A stretch of DNA of 64,000 nucleotides, taken from positions 1 through 64,000 of the forward strand of contig JAAZMZ010000003.1 in assembly GCA_012798535.1 (NCBI GenBank), read 5' to 3'. Each line of letters opens with the position of its first letter. Positions within the stretch are counted from its first letter, which is position 1. This document shows positions 53,189-62,439 of this stretch, one piece after another. This DNA comes from Leptolinea sp. Lineage in GTDB: Bacteria; Chloroflexota; Anaerolineae; Anaerolineales; Anaerolineaceae. A program made the position numbers and the translations under genes. Below the pieces are notes generated by a model. The model was given only the letters and a program-made list of their open reading frames with translations. It was not told the DNA's origin and did no database searches.

Positions 53189-54283
53189 ATGACGATCAAA
53201 CGGGCCGAAGGCAGCGACCCCTGGCTGGAATTCCAACAAGAAGTCAATAACGAACTCGAACAATCCCGGCGGAGCATGTCGGAGATCCGGATGATGCTCG
53301 AGCAAAGTCAGACCGAATTGACCCGGCTGACCCAACGCAACGCGTCCATTACGGGAAAAATGCAGCAGGTCCAAAGCAACTTTGAAACTCTGCCTCGTGA
53401 AGAACTGAGACTGACGTTTAATGAAGCCCTTGACGCCCAGCAGCGTTTACTGGTGATGCGCGGTCAAATGGATAAACTGCAATCTGATCAGGCGCATCTG
53501 CAGAGATATATTGCCTACCTGGAAAAAGTACAGCTTTTCGTCTTCAATGAAAAAGCGATATCCACCGATGTCAGGCAGCAGCCGGCAACTGGCGCGGAAA
53601 CTCTGTCGCTGATGATGGATGCCATTGAAAACGATCGTGTGAAGATCTCCCACGAAATGCATGATGGACCGGCACAGGTACTCTCCAACTTCATCATCCA
53701 GGTGGATATTGCCAATCACCTTATCGATGCCGATCCGGCTAAAGCCAAAATCGAACTGGAAAATCTTAAAGCGGCTGCCGCAGCGACGTTCAAAAAAATC
53801 AGGGCGTATATTTATGAACTTCGTCCTATGACGCTGGATGACCTTGGTTTGCTGCCCACTCTAAAGCGATTCTTCGAGAGTTTCGCCGAACAGAATAGCG
53901 TTGAATACAAATTCGAATATAAAGGCGCGGAACGCCGGCTGGTCAGCTATCTGGATGTCCTTCTTTTCAGAGCGGTCCAGGAATTGTTGACCAATGCCGT
54001 GGAACACAACAAGGATTACCCCGTTAAGTTGCAACTGTATGTTCAGGTCATCTATGAAGATACTCATGTGAAAGTCATTGTTCGGGATAACGGTAAAGGC
54101 TTTGATTCGACACAACTACCCCAGTCTACCGGACGCGGCCTTCAGACTTTACAACAGCGAATTCAACTGGCCGGCGGTGAAATTGAAATTGAATCTCAGC
54201 CGGGAAAAGGCTGTACCGTATCCTTCCAAATCCCTGCCATCGAACCGGGAGGCCCGACTTCAGAGGTGTCCCAGGTTAAATGA
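53189..54283 (+). CDS. DegS-like cytoplasmic sensor histidine kinase
   Basis: A 364-residue soluble kinase. A long coiled coil (about 12-115) replaces membrane sensors. The HisKA_3 domain carries the phosphoacceptor His158 in SHEMHDGPAQVLSNF, almost the DegS sequence. The ATPase part has ELLTNAVEHNKDYP, VRDNGKGFD and GRGLQTLQQRIQLAGG. DegS-type kinases pass phosphate to LuxR-type regulators such as DegU, but none is adjacent. It lies just before the phosphofructokinase gene, 31 bases apart, so it may be co-transcribed with glycolysis genes. Confidence 0.92.
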   Translation: MTIKRAEGSDPWLEFQQEVNNELEQSRRSMSEIRMMLEQSQTELTRLTQRNASITGKMQQVQSNFETLPREELRLTFNEALDAQQRLLVMRGQMDKLQSDQAHLQRYIAYLEKVQLFVFNEKAISTDVRQQPATGAETLSLMMDAIENDRVKISHEMHDGPAQVLSNFIIQVDIANHLIDADPAKAKIELENLKAAAAATFKKIRAYIYELRPMTLDDLGLLPTLKRFFESFAEQNSVEYKFEYKGAERRLVSYLDVLLFRAVQELLTNAVEHNKDYPVKLQLYVQVIYEDTHVKVIVRDNGKGFDSTQLPQSTGRGLQTLQQRIQLAGGEIEIESQPGKGCTVSFQIPAIEPGGPTSEVSQVK

Positions 54284-54314
54284 AGTTTTAATTATCCATC
54301 ATTAGGAGGAAGTA

Positions 54315-55484
54315 ATGTCGAAGACCATCGGAATTTTAACAGGCGGTGGTGATGTTCCAGGGCTAAACCCGTGTATGAAAGCCGTGGTAATTGGCGCTTT
54401 GGAAATGGGATATCGTGTTCTGGGTATTCGCCGGGGGTGGGCCGGGTTGTTGAATTACAACCTGAACGAGCCTTCGACCCATGACTACTATGTCCGTGAA
54501 TTGCATAAAGAAGATGTGCGGACGATTGATCGGACCGGCGGTACGTTCCTGCACACTTCAAGAACCAACCCTCAAAAAGTAACCGAGAATAGAATCCCGG
54601 ATTTTTTGAAAACCTCCTCCTATGGAGTCAAAGTAGGTGATACCGACATTATGGATTACACGGACTATGTAATGAAAGTGCTGGATCACCTGACCATCGA
54701 TACGCTGGTGACCATCGGCGGTGATGATACCCTGAGTTACTCGGCGCGTTTACACAAAGAGGGATACCCCTGTGTTGCCATTCCCAAGACCATGGATAAT
54801 GATGTCTTTGGAACAGATTACTGCATCGGTTTCTCGACAGCCGTAACCCGCAGTGTGGATATGATCACCAATATGCGCACGTCGGTCGGTTCACATGAAC
54901 GCATCGGTGTGGTCGAACTGTTCGGCCGCAATTCCGGTGAGACCAGCCTGATTGCTGCCTACCTGGCCTATGTCGACCGCGCCCTGATCCCGGAAGTTCC
55001 TTTTGATATCAACAAATTATGCGAATTCTTGATCGAAGATAAACGCAACAATCCTTCCAACTATGCCATGATCACCGTATCAGAAGGCGCGATCATGGAA
55101 GGTGGTGAGATCATCGAGAAGGGCGAAGCGGATGCCTACGGCCACCGGAAGCTGGGCGGCATTGGTGAGATCGTTTCTGCTGAAATTAAAGCCCGCACAG
55201 GCCAGGATATCATGTACCAGCAACTGGCCTATATGATGCGCTCCGGCGCTCCCGATTCATTGGACCGCATGGTGGCCATGTCCTTTGGGAACCTGGCTGT
55301 CCAATTAATCAAACGCAACGAAACTGGCAAGATGACCGCCCTGCACGGCGGCAAGTACACCACTGTGCCGATCGATATGATCATGGCTGGAAAAAAGCGT
55401 GTGGATGTACCGGCATTCTATGATATTGAGACTTACCGCCCGAGAGTTAAAGACTTTATGGGCGTCCCGATGTTCCTGAGCTGA
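54315..55484 (+). CDS. 6-phosphofructokinase, PPi-type signature
   Basis: A 389-residue phosphofructokinase. The phosphoryl-donor site reads [10 protein letters not shown], with Asp where ATP enzymes have Gly (E. coli Gly104). PKTMDND has Lys at the position of Gly124. These two residues mark pyrophosphate-dependent PFKs, which work reversibly in glycolysis and gluconeogenesis. [26 protein letters not shown] and [14 protein letters not shown] are also present. AGGAGG precedes the ATG. The next gene is an aldolase, so the two steps around fructose 1,6-bisphosphate are made together. Confidence 0.93.
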   Translation: MSKTIGILTGGGDVPGLNPCMKAVVIGALEMGYRVLGIRRGWAGLLNYNLNEPSTHDYYVRELHKEDVRTIDRTGGTFLHTSRTNPQKVTENRIPDFLKTSSYGVKVGDTDIMDYTDYVMKVLDHLTIDTLVTIGGDDTLSYSARLHKEGYPCVAIPKTMDNDVFGTDYCIGFSTAVTRSVDMITNMRTSVGSHERIGVVELFGRNSGETSLIAAYLAYVDRALIPEVPFDINKLCEFLIEDKRNNPSNYAMITVSEGAIMEGGEIIEKGEADAYGHRKLGGIGEIVSAEIKARTGQDIMYQQLAYMMRSGAPDSLDRMVAMSFGNLAVQLIKRNETGKMTALHGGKYTTVPIDMIMAGKKRVDVPAFYDIETYRPRVKDFMGVPMFLS

Positions 55485-55524
55485 GTTCGGGAAACATCGA
55501 ATTATTCTGGAGGATAGAAAGAAA

Positions 55525-56943
55525 ATGAAAGAAGCACTGGCAAAAGAATTTGTCACACTATTAGAGAATAGCATCGAGATAACCGGCGATAAAGTAAAAG
55601 TTCTCAAGCCGGAAATTATTAAAAAATATGCGCGCAAACTGGCAGAGATCTCTGCACTTGAAAAAGGCCCCCGGGCTGGCGCTGCACGTTACATCACCCG
55701 CTGTATTGCCCAGCAGATGGGGATCGTTCCAGCCTCTATTCATGAACTCTACATGGCACGCGGAACTGGCCAGTTGAAACCCACATTCACGGTACCGGCA
55801 ATAAACCTTCGAGTTCAGACATTTGATTGCGCTACCGCAATTTTCCGCGCCGCTAATAAACTGAATGCGGGTGCCATGCTGTTCGAAATTGCCCGTAGCG
55901 AGATGGTCTATACTGATCAACGGCCTTCCGAATACACCACCTCCGTCCTGGCAGCGGCTATCGCTGAAGATTTCCGCGGTCCGGTGTTCATTCAGGGCGA
56001 TCATTTCCAGGTAAAACCCAAAGCCTATTTGACGGACCCTGGAAAAGAAATCGAATCGCTGAAAACCCTCATGAAGGAAGCTATTGCCGCCGGCTGGTTT
56101 AACATTGATGTGGATACCTCTACTCTGGTCGATCTCGAAAAGAAAACCATCCCCGAACAACAGGCGGTTAATGTTGGCCTATCCTCCATGTTCACCAAAT
56201 TCCTACGGGATGCCCAACCGGCGGGTGTTACCATCTCGGTGGGCGGTGAAATTGGCGAGGTCGGCGGTCACAATTCCACTGTGCCCGAATTACGCGGATA
56301 TCTGGATGGATTTAAGACCGAACTGGCGAAATTGGATCCTAAAGCGGTTGGCTTGAGCAAGATCAGCATCCAGACCGGAACTTCTCATGGCGGTGTGGTC
56401 CTGCCAGATGGCAGCATTGCCAAGGTCAATGTGGATTTCAACTGCCTGAAAGAGCTCGGTACAGTAGCCCGCGAATATGGTCTGGGTGGCGCCGTGCAGC
56501 ACGGGGCATCCACGCTGCCGGAAGAAGCTTTCGGCCATTTTGTTCAATACGAAGGCCTGGAAATCCACCTGGCCACCAATTTCATGAACATGTGGTACGA
56601 GCATATTCCCGCCAGCCTGAAAGATGAAATGTACAAATGGCTGCGCGAGAATTCCGCCTCTGAACGCAAACCTGATATGACCGATGAACAGTTCTATTAC
56701 AAAACCCGCAAGAATGCTGTCGGCCCGTTCAAGAAACAGAGTTGGAATCTGCCGGAAAAGACACGCGTGGAAATCGTCAAAGCCTGGGAAGAACAATTCA
56801 CCAAGTTATTTACTGTGCTGGGACTTAAAGACACTGCCAGACTTGTTGCCCAGACAGTGCATGCTAAAGTGATTGAACCCATGGAGAAGGATTACTTCGT
56901 GGGTGAAGCTGCCGCTGAAGATGTGAGTGGAATGGCTGACTAG
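55525..56943 (+). CDS. Class II fructose-bisphosphate aldolase-like protein, long form
   Basis: A 472-residue zinc-dependent aldolase-family protein, longer than the usual 280-360. Zinc and phosphate-site motifs are visible: FIQGDHFQVKP, NIDVDTSTLVD, VGGEIGEVGGHNSTVPE, IQTGTSHGGVVLPDG and VDFNCLKELGT. The extra length lies at both ends, including a helical C-terminal region (about 375-472). It follows the PPi-type PFK by 40 bases, so it probably cleaves fructose 1,6-bisphosphate, although tagatose-bisphosphate activity cannot be excluded. A strong terminator follows. Confidence 0.9.
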   Translation: MKEALAKEFVTLLENSIEITGDKVKVLKPEIIKKYARKLAEISALEKGPRAGAARYITRCIAQQMGIVPASIHELYMARGTGQLKPTFTVPAINLRVQTFDCATAIFRAANKLNAGAMLFEIARSEMVYTDQRPSEYTTSVLAAAIAEDFRGPVFIQGDHFQVKPKAYLTDPGKEIESLKTLMKEAIAAGWFNIDVDTSTLVDLEKKTIPEQQAVNVGLSSMFTKFLRDAQPAGVTISVGGEIGEVGGHNSTVPELRGYLDGFKTELAKLDPKAVGLSKISIQTGTSHGGVVLPDGSIAKVNVDFNCLKELGTVAREYGLGGAVQHGASTLPEEAFGHFVQYEGLEIHLATNFMNMWYEHIPASLKDEMYKWLRENSASERKPDMTDEQFYYKTRKNAVGPFKKQSWNLPEKTRVEIVKAWEEQFTKLFTVLGLKDTARLVAQTVHAKVIEPMEKDYFVGEAAAEDVSGMAD

Positions 56944-56963
56944 GTTTCTGGAAAAGTAATAAC

Positions 56964-57000
56964 AACAGGGCAGGTTTTCAGACCTGCCCTGTTTCTTTCT
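56964..57000 (+). terminator. Rho-independent terminator after pfk-aldolase
   Basis: AACAGGGCAGGT (56964-56975) pairs perfectly with ACCTGCCCTGTT (56982-56993) over a six-base loop and is followed by a T-rich tract, TTTCTTTCT. It is the strongest intrinsic terminator in the window and closes the glycolytic unit. Confidence 0.9.
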
Positions 57001-57037
57001 GAATGGTTGCCGGATTGTTGGAACATTTCGAGGGATT

Positions 57038-57568
57038 ATGCCAGCCGCAGATCAGGGTGTTGGACAGAAGCGTTATCAGCTCATTCCCAGAGTGTTGATT
57101 TTCCTAACACGTGGGAGGGAAATCCTGATGATTAAAGGAGCCCCAACAAAACGGTTGTGGGCGGATAAATATAATGGCATAGGCGGTCATGTGGAGCAGG
57201 GGGAGAGTGTGATATCTGCCGCTTACCGAGAATTACAGGAAGAAACCGGCATCACCGGTGTTGATCTGGAATTGACCGCGATCATCACCATAGATACAGG
57301 ATTGAAATCCGGAATCGGCATGTTCGTGTTTCGCGGCGATCTGGAAGAGGACTCAATGGTGGATTTTTATCCTTCGCAGGAGGGTATACTGGAATGGGTA
57401 CACCAGTTCGATATGGTCTCCCTTCCGCTGGTTGAAGATCTGCCGGTTCTCATTCCAAGGGTGCTGGCACACAAGACCGGCGAACCGCCATTTTATGCCG
57501 TGTATTCGTATTCATCAGACGACAGGCTACAGATACAATTCGTCAAATCGCGGAAATTGAATAAATAA
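57038..57568 (+). CDS. NUDIX hydrolase
   Basis: A 176-residue NUDIX protein. The Nudix box is complete: GHVEQGESVISAAYRELQEETGI, held between residues about 52 and 74, with the Glu pair that binds metal. It resembles MutT-like members acting on nucleoside triphosphates (KLWADKYNGIGGHVEQGE context), where 8-oxo-dGTP is one common substrate. The specificity cannot be read. It ends 12 bases from the convergent rsmD gene. Confidence 0.92.
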   Translation: MPAADQGVGQKRYQLIPRVLIFLTRGREILMIKGAPTKRLWADKYNGIGGHVEQGESVISAAYRELQEETGITGVDLELTAIITIDTGLKSGIGMFVFRGDLEEDSMVDFYPSQEGILEWVHQFDMVSLPLVEDLPVLIPRVLAHKTGEPPFYAVYSYSSDDRLQIQFVKSRKLNK

Positions 57569-57580
57569 CTAAGACGAAAA

Positions 57581-58147
57581 TCAATCAGACTCTTTAAGTT
57601 GATAGAACAGCAGTAATGTACTGCCGTATTTCCGGCGGTCGAATTCTTCCAGATGAGTAAAAGACATCTCCGCGAATTCCACCGGATGGATCTGTACTAT
57701 CACCCAGCCATCTTCACTAAGCCAACCCGGGTTTTCATCCAGCATCTGCAGGGCTTCGCTCCACATGGATTTATATTGTGGGGGAGCAATGTAAATATAA
57801 TCAAAAGCACGGTCAGGAGTTCCCCTTAACAGTGTGAAAGCATCACCCTGGGTGACTTTACCATCCTTTTTCAGGCGGGTGATCTCGAGATTGGTATTTA
57901 TCGTTTGGATGGCCAGCCGATTCATCTCGTTAAAACGCACAAATTGCGCTCCCCGGCTGAGGGCTTCTATGCCAATGCTTCCAGTTCCAGCGAATAAATC
58001 CAACCAGGTGGAATTCCTGACGTCGCTTGAAAGGATGTTGAAGAGCGATTCTTTCACCCGGTCGGTAACCGGCCGGGTGGTATCGCCGGGAACGGCCTGA
58101 ATCCGCATCCCCTTCGCGGAACCACTGATGATTCTTAACCCGGACAT
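57581..58147 (-). CDS. rsmD: RsmD-type 16S rRNA guanine-N2 methyltransferase
   Basis: A 188-residue SAM methyltransferase. The start LRIISGSAKGMRIQ and TRPVTDRVKESLFNIL are typical of RsmD, which methylates G966 of 16S rRNA. Motif I is LDLFAGTGSIGIEALSRGA. The catalytic motif IV reads IYIAPPQYKSMW, with Ala replacing the leading Asp/Asn of DPPY. The minus-strand gene comes 43 bases after the GtrA gene. The family call is firm; activity with the altered motif is less certain. Confidence 0.88.
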   Translation of the reverse strand: MSGLRIISGSAKGMRIQAVPGDTTRPVTDRVKESLFNILSSDVRNSTWLDLFAGTGSIGIEALSRGAQFVRFNEMNRLAIQTINTNLEITRLKKDGKVTQGDAFTLLRGTPDRAFDYIYIAPPQYKSMWSEALQMLDENPGWLSEDGWVIVQIHPVEFAEMSFTHLEEFDRRKYGSTLLLFYQLKESD

Positions 58148-58190
58148 CAGAATTGTTCCTCACAAACCTGATAGACTGCGAGAGTCTTCT

Positions 58191-58643
58191 TCAAAGGACG
58201 TCGTTGTACGTCCAGTAGCGGTTGGCGATGAAGTTCCACATCATCACCACCAGAATGGCAAACGCCAGAGTCACATTGTGACCGATGAAGGTTGGGGTTA
58301 CACCAATGTCCGGCAGGAGATTTCCTGCCAGAGTGATCAGAGGATTTTCCAATAACGCGAATAGGATCAAACGAATGCCCATTCCCACAAGGCTGATCAA
58401 CAGGAATTGAACAGCCTGCCGGGCAAGTGATTTGCTACGTGAATCGGGGTAAGTCCAGTAACGATTAAAAATGAAATTACTGGCAACAGCCAGGATGAAC
58501 GAAAGACTGCTGGAGAGAATCGCCGGTATTCCAAACAGGCTGATGAACAGATTGAAGAAGCCAAAATCGATGACAGCTCCAAATGCGCCAACGGCGGCGA
58601 ATTTAAAAAAGCGAGTTCTTTCTTGAGGATTGGATAGAATCAT
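58191..58643 (-). CDS. GtrA-family membrane protein
   Basis: A 150-residue protein with four membrane helices and the GtrA pattern [22 protein letters not shown] at the start, then [15 protein letters not shown] and [14 protein letters not shown] near helices 2 and 4. GtrA-like proteins probably flip polyprenyl-linked sugars or help glycosyltransferases. Translation is coupled to the upstream epimerase gene through an ATGA overlap, which fits a shared role in sugar-lipid work. Confidence 0.9.
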   Translation of the reverse strand: MILSNPQERTRFFKFAAVGAFGAVIDFGFFNLFISLFGIPAILSSSLSFILAVASNFIFNRYWTYPDSRSKSLARQAVQFLLISLVGMGIRLILFALLENPLITLAGNLLPDIGVTPTFIGHNVTLAFAILVVMMWNFIANRYWTYNDVL

Positions 58644-59599
58644 GAAAAACCTAACTTCTCCTTGAAATACGGAATGGTCTTTTTGATCCCCTCTTCCAGG
58701 GGAGTGACGGGTTCCCAGTGTAATATTGACCGGGCGCGGGTAATATCCGGCTGGCGCTTCTGCGGATCATCGCCCAGGCGCAGATCCATCTTGATCTGAA
58801 TACCGGCAGGGTTGTCAGTGATGCGGTTGATGGTATCCGCGAATTGACGGATGGTTGTTTCGGAGGGATTACCGATATTGACCGGATAATGTTCATCGGA
58901 CATCAACAGGCGGTAAATCCCTTCGACCAGGTCATCCACGTAACAAAAACTTCTGGTCTGCATACCGTCGCCGTATATGGTCAACGGTTCTTTCCGTAGA
59001 GCCTGCTGGATAAAATTGGGTACGACGCGCCCATCGTCCAGGCGCATTCTCGGGCCGTAGGTGTTAAAAATCCGCACGATGCGGGTATCGATGCCGTGTG
59101 CCCCGTGGTAGGCCATGGTCAAGGCTTCGGCAAAGCGCTTAGCTTCATCGTAAACCGATCGCACACCGATTGGATCGCAATGCCCCCAGTAGGTTTCTTT
59201 TTGTGGATGTTCCAGCGGATCGCCGTAGATCTCGCTGGTGGATGCCAGTAGAAAGCGCGCCTGATGTGCACGGGCAACACCCAGTGTGTTGTGAGTTCCC
59301 AGTGCACCGGCTTTCATGGTTTGGATTGGTAAATTCGTATAGCCGTAAGGAGATGAGGGATTTGGGCTGGCCGGAGAAGCGAAATGCATGACGGCGTCGA
59401 CTTTGCCCGGAACGAAAATGAAATTTGCCACATCATGTCGAATGAACTTAAATTTCGGATGTCCGGCAAGATGTGCCAGGTTTTCCTGATTCCCCGTGAT
59501 GAAGTTATCCATTCCGATAACTTCGTGCCCTTCCAGAAGCAAACGGTCGCATAAATGTGAACCCAAAAAACCTGCGGCACCAGTGATCAAGATTCTCAT
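58640..59599 (-). CDS. UDP-glucuronate decarboxylase-like NAD-dependent epimerase
   Basis: A 319-residue extended SDR. The NAD-binding motif [15 protein letters not shown] is at the start. The catalytic motif [13 protein letters not shown] is close to that of UDP-xylose synthases (UXS), and [15 protein letters not shown] and [24 protein letters not shown] match the same group. It would make UDP-xylose from UDP-glucuronate, although a related 4,6-dehydratase or epimerase is possible. Only 30 bases separate it from the upstream lipoprotein gene. Confidence 0.88.
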   Translation of the reverse strand: MRILITGAAGFLGSHLCDRLLLEGHEVIGMDNFITGNQENLAHLAGHPKFKFIRHDVANFIFVPGKVDAVMHFASPASPNPSSPYGYTNLPIQTMKAGALGTHNTLGVARAHQARFLLASTSEIYGDPLEHPQKETYWGHCDPIGVRSVYDEAKRFAEALTMAYHGAHGIDTRIVRIFNTYGPRMRLDDGRVVPNFIQQALRKEPLTIYGDGMQTRSFCYVDDLVEGIYRLLMSDEHYPVNIGNPSETTIRQFADTINRITDNPAGIQIKMDLRLGDDPQKRQPDITRARSILHWEPVTPLEEGIKKTIPYFKEKLGFS

Positions 59600-59629
59600 A
59601 ATTCCTCTTCTTCTTTTCGGTGTTCGATT

Positions 59630-61147
59630 TTATCGCCAGGCAAGCATACTGACCAGACCATCACCGGTGATCTGCTGGGATGTTCCGGAAAATGGATCAA
59701 CAAACCAGATGTTTCCCTGATATAGAAAAGCTACCCGTTGTGGAATATTATCTTCCGCAGGCGGAGACCAAATAATTTGTTGAGGCTCCATTGGCTGCGA
59801 ACCTTCAGGTGGAAAGACCTGTCGGCGATTCGAACCATCTCTGTCCATGATCATCAGGTGTGTTCGACTGGTTTCACTCTGGTCTGGAAAAGCTGCCTGA
59901 AGATACGCCACAAAATAATTGGCTTCATCTAGCCAGGGTGATGGTACCGGGTAGGCGAACATGCCGGTCTCCGGTATTATTTCCAGCGCAAGCCCCTGCC
60001 GTGGCACCAGAGCGGAGATATTAAAGCGTTGTGATTGCTCTGGAGTCGACGCCGCCGGATCCTGGTTATGATTGGTGAAGAATATAGTGCGGTGATCCGG
60101 AGACCAACCTATCGCCGGTACCCAGGCCCAGTCTCCACGGGTTTGCAGGGGGGTGATGCGCATCAACTCGGTCATTTCACCGTTGTCTGTGTCCACCAGC
60201 CCGATCGAGTCGGGACGGGCATAAGCCAACCGTTCTCCATCCTGCGACCAGACATAACGCGTACCCCACCAGCCGAATACACCCCCGGAATTGACCGGGA
60301 CTAATTCCTTCCCGCCGATGATCTGGCCGCCTTCGTCGATGCGCAGTAATTGCAGGTCATTATTCGACTGCCATCCGGGTGCGGCCGTTCTGGCTTCGAC
60401 TGTCGAATAGGTAAAGGTGACGTCTTTACCCGGGATGAAACCGGCAGCCTGAATCACATTGTTGACATGCAGATTGATCAAAGTCTCTGTGTTCGCATCG
60501 GTGCGTGCCAACCATAATGAATTGATTATGTTCGGTTCACTGTCTTTGATCTTGCGGGTGAACAATACCCACTTCCCGTTGGCTGAAAGACTGAGAACAT
60601 GCCCGTCCGTGTCAGCGGTGGTCACCACCAACCGACGGTTGCCGGTCGCACCTTCCATCATCCAGATATTGCCTGATGACAGATACACAATATGTCCCTG
60701 AATGGATACGGAACTGAAAGGTGCCCTCACGCCGATCATTACGATCTCCGGCCGGGCTTCCTTTATGATCTGAGACTTGAACAACGTTTCAGAAGTTTGT
60801 AGATCATCTTCATAAACCCTGCGATAAGTATCCTGACGTTGTCCGTTTTCTCCCGGTTGGATTAACATGGTCTGACCTTCTGGCAGGGCTTCATTACGGA
60901 CAGTCTGGTGTTCAAATGGAATAACGATTTCCCGGGTTTCGAATTCTTCACGTACACGGGTAACGGTGATCAGGGTAACATCCCCGATGGCAGTTCCGGC
61001 GGAAGGATTGACTTTATCAAGCGCGTCCAATGTTATCCCCGCGGTATCCAGAGCGGTCTGAACACTGGAGCCGGGAAGGACATCCACCGTGATTTCTTTG
61101 CCGTCCGCTTTAATCACCACCGGGATGACGGTAGACCGGGTTGGCAC
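59630..61147 (-). CDS. G5/DUF348-like and propeller-domain probable lipoprotein
   Basis: At least 505 residues. An N-terminal DUF348/G5-like region (about 8-95; [24 protein letters not shown]) precedes a WD40/PD40-like propeller with blades such as GIQ-type [10 protein letters not shown] and [13 protein letters not shown]. The conservative start is GTG at 61147. In-frame codons upstream encode a good lipoprotein signal, ERRLRFSAEFFSVLLAIFTL then LLGGC, but no ATG, GTG or TTG lies ahead of it. The only candidate is ATC near 61228-61231. The mature protein is probably a lipid-anchored surface protein. Function unknown. Confidence 0.78.
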   Translation of the reverse strand: MPTRSTVIPVVIKADGKEITVDVLPGSSVQTALDTAGITLDALDKVNPSAGTAIGDVTLITVTRVREEFETREIVIPFEHQTVRNEALPEGQTMLIQPGENGQRQDTYRRVYEDDLQTSETLFKSQIIKEARPEIVMIGVRAPFSSVSIQGHIVYLSSGNIWMMEGATGNRRLVVTTADTDGHVLSLSANGKWVLFTRKIKDSEPNIINSLWLARTDANTETLINLHVNNVIQAAGFIPGKDVTFTYSTVEARTAAPGWQSNNDLQLLRIDEGGQIIGGKELVPVNSGGVFGWWGTRYVWSQDGERLAYARPDSIGLVDTDNGEMTELMRITPLQTRGDWAWVPAIGWSPDHRTIFFTNHNQDPAASTPEQSQRFNISALVPRQGLALEIIPETGMFAYPVPSPWLDEANYFVAYLQAAFPDQSETSRTHLMIMDRDGSNRRQVFPPEGSQPMEPQQIIWSPPAEDNIPQRVAFLYQGNIWFVDPFSGTSQQITGDGLVSMLAWR

Positions 61148-61244
61148 AACAGTACATCCTCCCAGCAGAGTGAAAATCGCGAGAAGAACGGAGAAGAATT
61201 CAGCGGAAAACCGTAGACGGCGCTCGATGATGTCTTTTCCCCAG

Positions 61245-61808
61245 TCAGTTCTTCTTAGCTGTGATGATCAGTTTGTGATCCATTATGGCCAGGGATAAAA
61301 TCTCCACATTCTGACCGGCCTGATTTTGAAGCCCCTGGTTGATCGATGTGGTTACAGAAGACAGGAGGCTATCTGGAATGGGAAAGCTGCCGAAAGTGGC
61401 GCTCACGACAGACATCTGCGGTTTTCCCTGCGCATCGGCAGATACAGCCAGCACAATTTTCGCGTTACCCGATATCCCTGAGGTGGAAATATCTGCGGTA
61501 ATTTGAGCCTGGTTGTTATCCAGCGTGACCTGAATATTGCTGGCCTGAGCGTCTTTGATGGAGGGTGATTGTCCGTTTATCAACCCGGTCAACTGGCTTT
61601 CTGTCAATTCAATGGTAAATGTCGATCCACTGGCAACAGAGTTGATTTGATCGATAATTTGATTCTGTAACTCCTGCTGTTCAGCTGGGGGCATTGTAGG
61701 CATGGGTGTTGGATTTGCTTTCATAACAGCAGACTGAAGATTACAGCTTATCGCTGACAGGATCAGTGTTGAAAGAATTATGAATATCTGATGGTTTCTC
61801 GTAAACAT
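61245..61808 (-). CDS. Small lipoprotein of unknown function
   Basis: A 187-residue protein with lipoprotein signal (FIILSTLILSAISC, Cys as lipidation site), a short Pro/Thr-rich linker, then a domain with SGSTFTIELTESQLTGLING and repeated beta-rich stretches (NIQVTLDNNQAQITADIST). The shape is like LmeA/YpmS-type lipid- or polymer-binding folds, although this is a weak match by eye. The start at 61808 is preferred over 61838 because AAAGGCG precedes it and the signal peptide starts properly. The stop is close to the next lipoprotein gene. Confidence 0.75.
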   Translation of the reverse strand: MFTRNHQIFIILSTLILSAISCNLQSAVMKANPTPMPTMPPAEQQELQNQIIDQINSVASGSTFTIELTESQLTGLINGQSPSIKDAQASNIQVTLDNNQAQITADISTSGISGNAKIVLAVSADAQGKPQMSVVSATFGSFPIPDSLLSSVTTSINQGLQNQAGQNVEILSLAIMDHKLIITAKKN

Positions 61809-61860
61809 GGTTTCGCCTTTATAATAGGTAGAATACACCTAAAATCGCGGCAATTATAGC

Positions 61861-62433
61861 ATGAGTGAAGAGATCAAAGATTTAGCGGAAATAAATGTTC
61901 AGGCTGTCCTGGAAGCGCTGTTGTTCATCGCACCCGGACCGGTAACCCCCGCTCAACTGGCAGAAGTCATGGAGATTCCTGTTGAACAGGTGGACAGGGA
62001 ATTGCATGCGCTTGGCGATTCGTACTACCAAAACCGGGGTTTACGGTTACAGTTTCATGGCGGACGGGTACAATTGACCACGGCGCCCGAATTGGCTCCC
62101 CTGGCTGAAAAATTCCTGGGGCTGGATGTAACGGCTCGCTTGAGCCGGGCTGCGTTGGAAGCTTTATCCATAATTGCCTACCGTCAACCGGTCACCCGGC
62201 CGGAAATCGATTCCGTGCGCGGGGTGAATTCGGATGGCGTTTTAAAAAGCCTGCTGAATAAAGGTTTAGTTCAGGAAGTGGGCCGTGCCGAAGCTCCCGG
62301 GCGTCCAATCCTTTATGGAACGACTACGGAATTCTTACAGCATTTTGGATTGGATTCGCTGCAGAAGCTGCCGCCTTTGTCTCTAGAGGAATCAACAGAA
62401 TCGGGTGAGACTCCCGGTTTATTAAAGGATTAA
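61861..62433 (+). CDS. scpB: Segregation and condensation protein ScpB
   Basis: A 190-residue ScpB, the dimeric kleisin-interacting subunit of the SMC-ScpAB condensin. Two winged helices are visible, with VQAVLEALLFIAPGPVTPAQLAEVM at the start, LRLQFHGGRVQLTTAPELAPL and ALSIIAYRQPVTRPEIDSVRGV in the second. scpA is not in the window. The gene is divergent from a lipoprotein gene and is followed seven bases later by a pseudouridine synthase, a common scpB-rluB order. Confidence 0.95.
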   Translation: MSEEIKDLAEINVQAVLEALLFIAPGPVTPAQLAEVMEIPVEQVDRELHALGDSYYQNRGLRLQFHGGRVQLTTAPELAPLAEKFLGLDVTARLSRAALEALSIIAYRQPVTRPEIDSVRGVNSDGVLKSLLNKGLVQEVGRAEAPGRPILYGTTTEFLQHFGLDSLQKLPPLSLEESTESGETPGLLKD

Positions 62434-62439
62434 TCAGTA

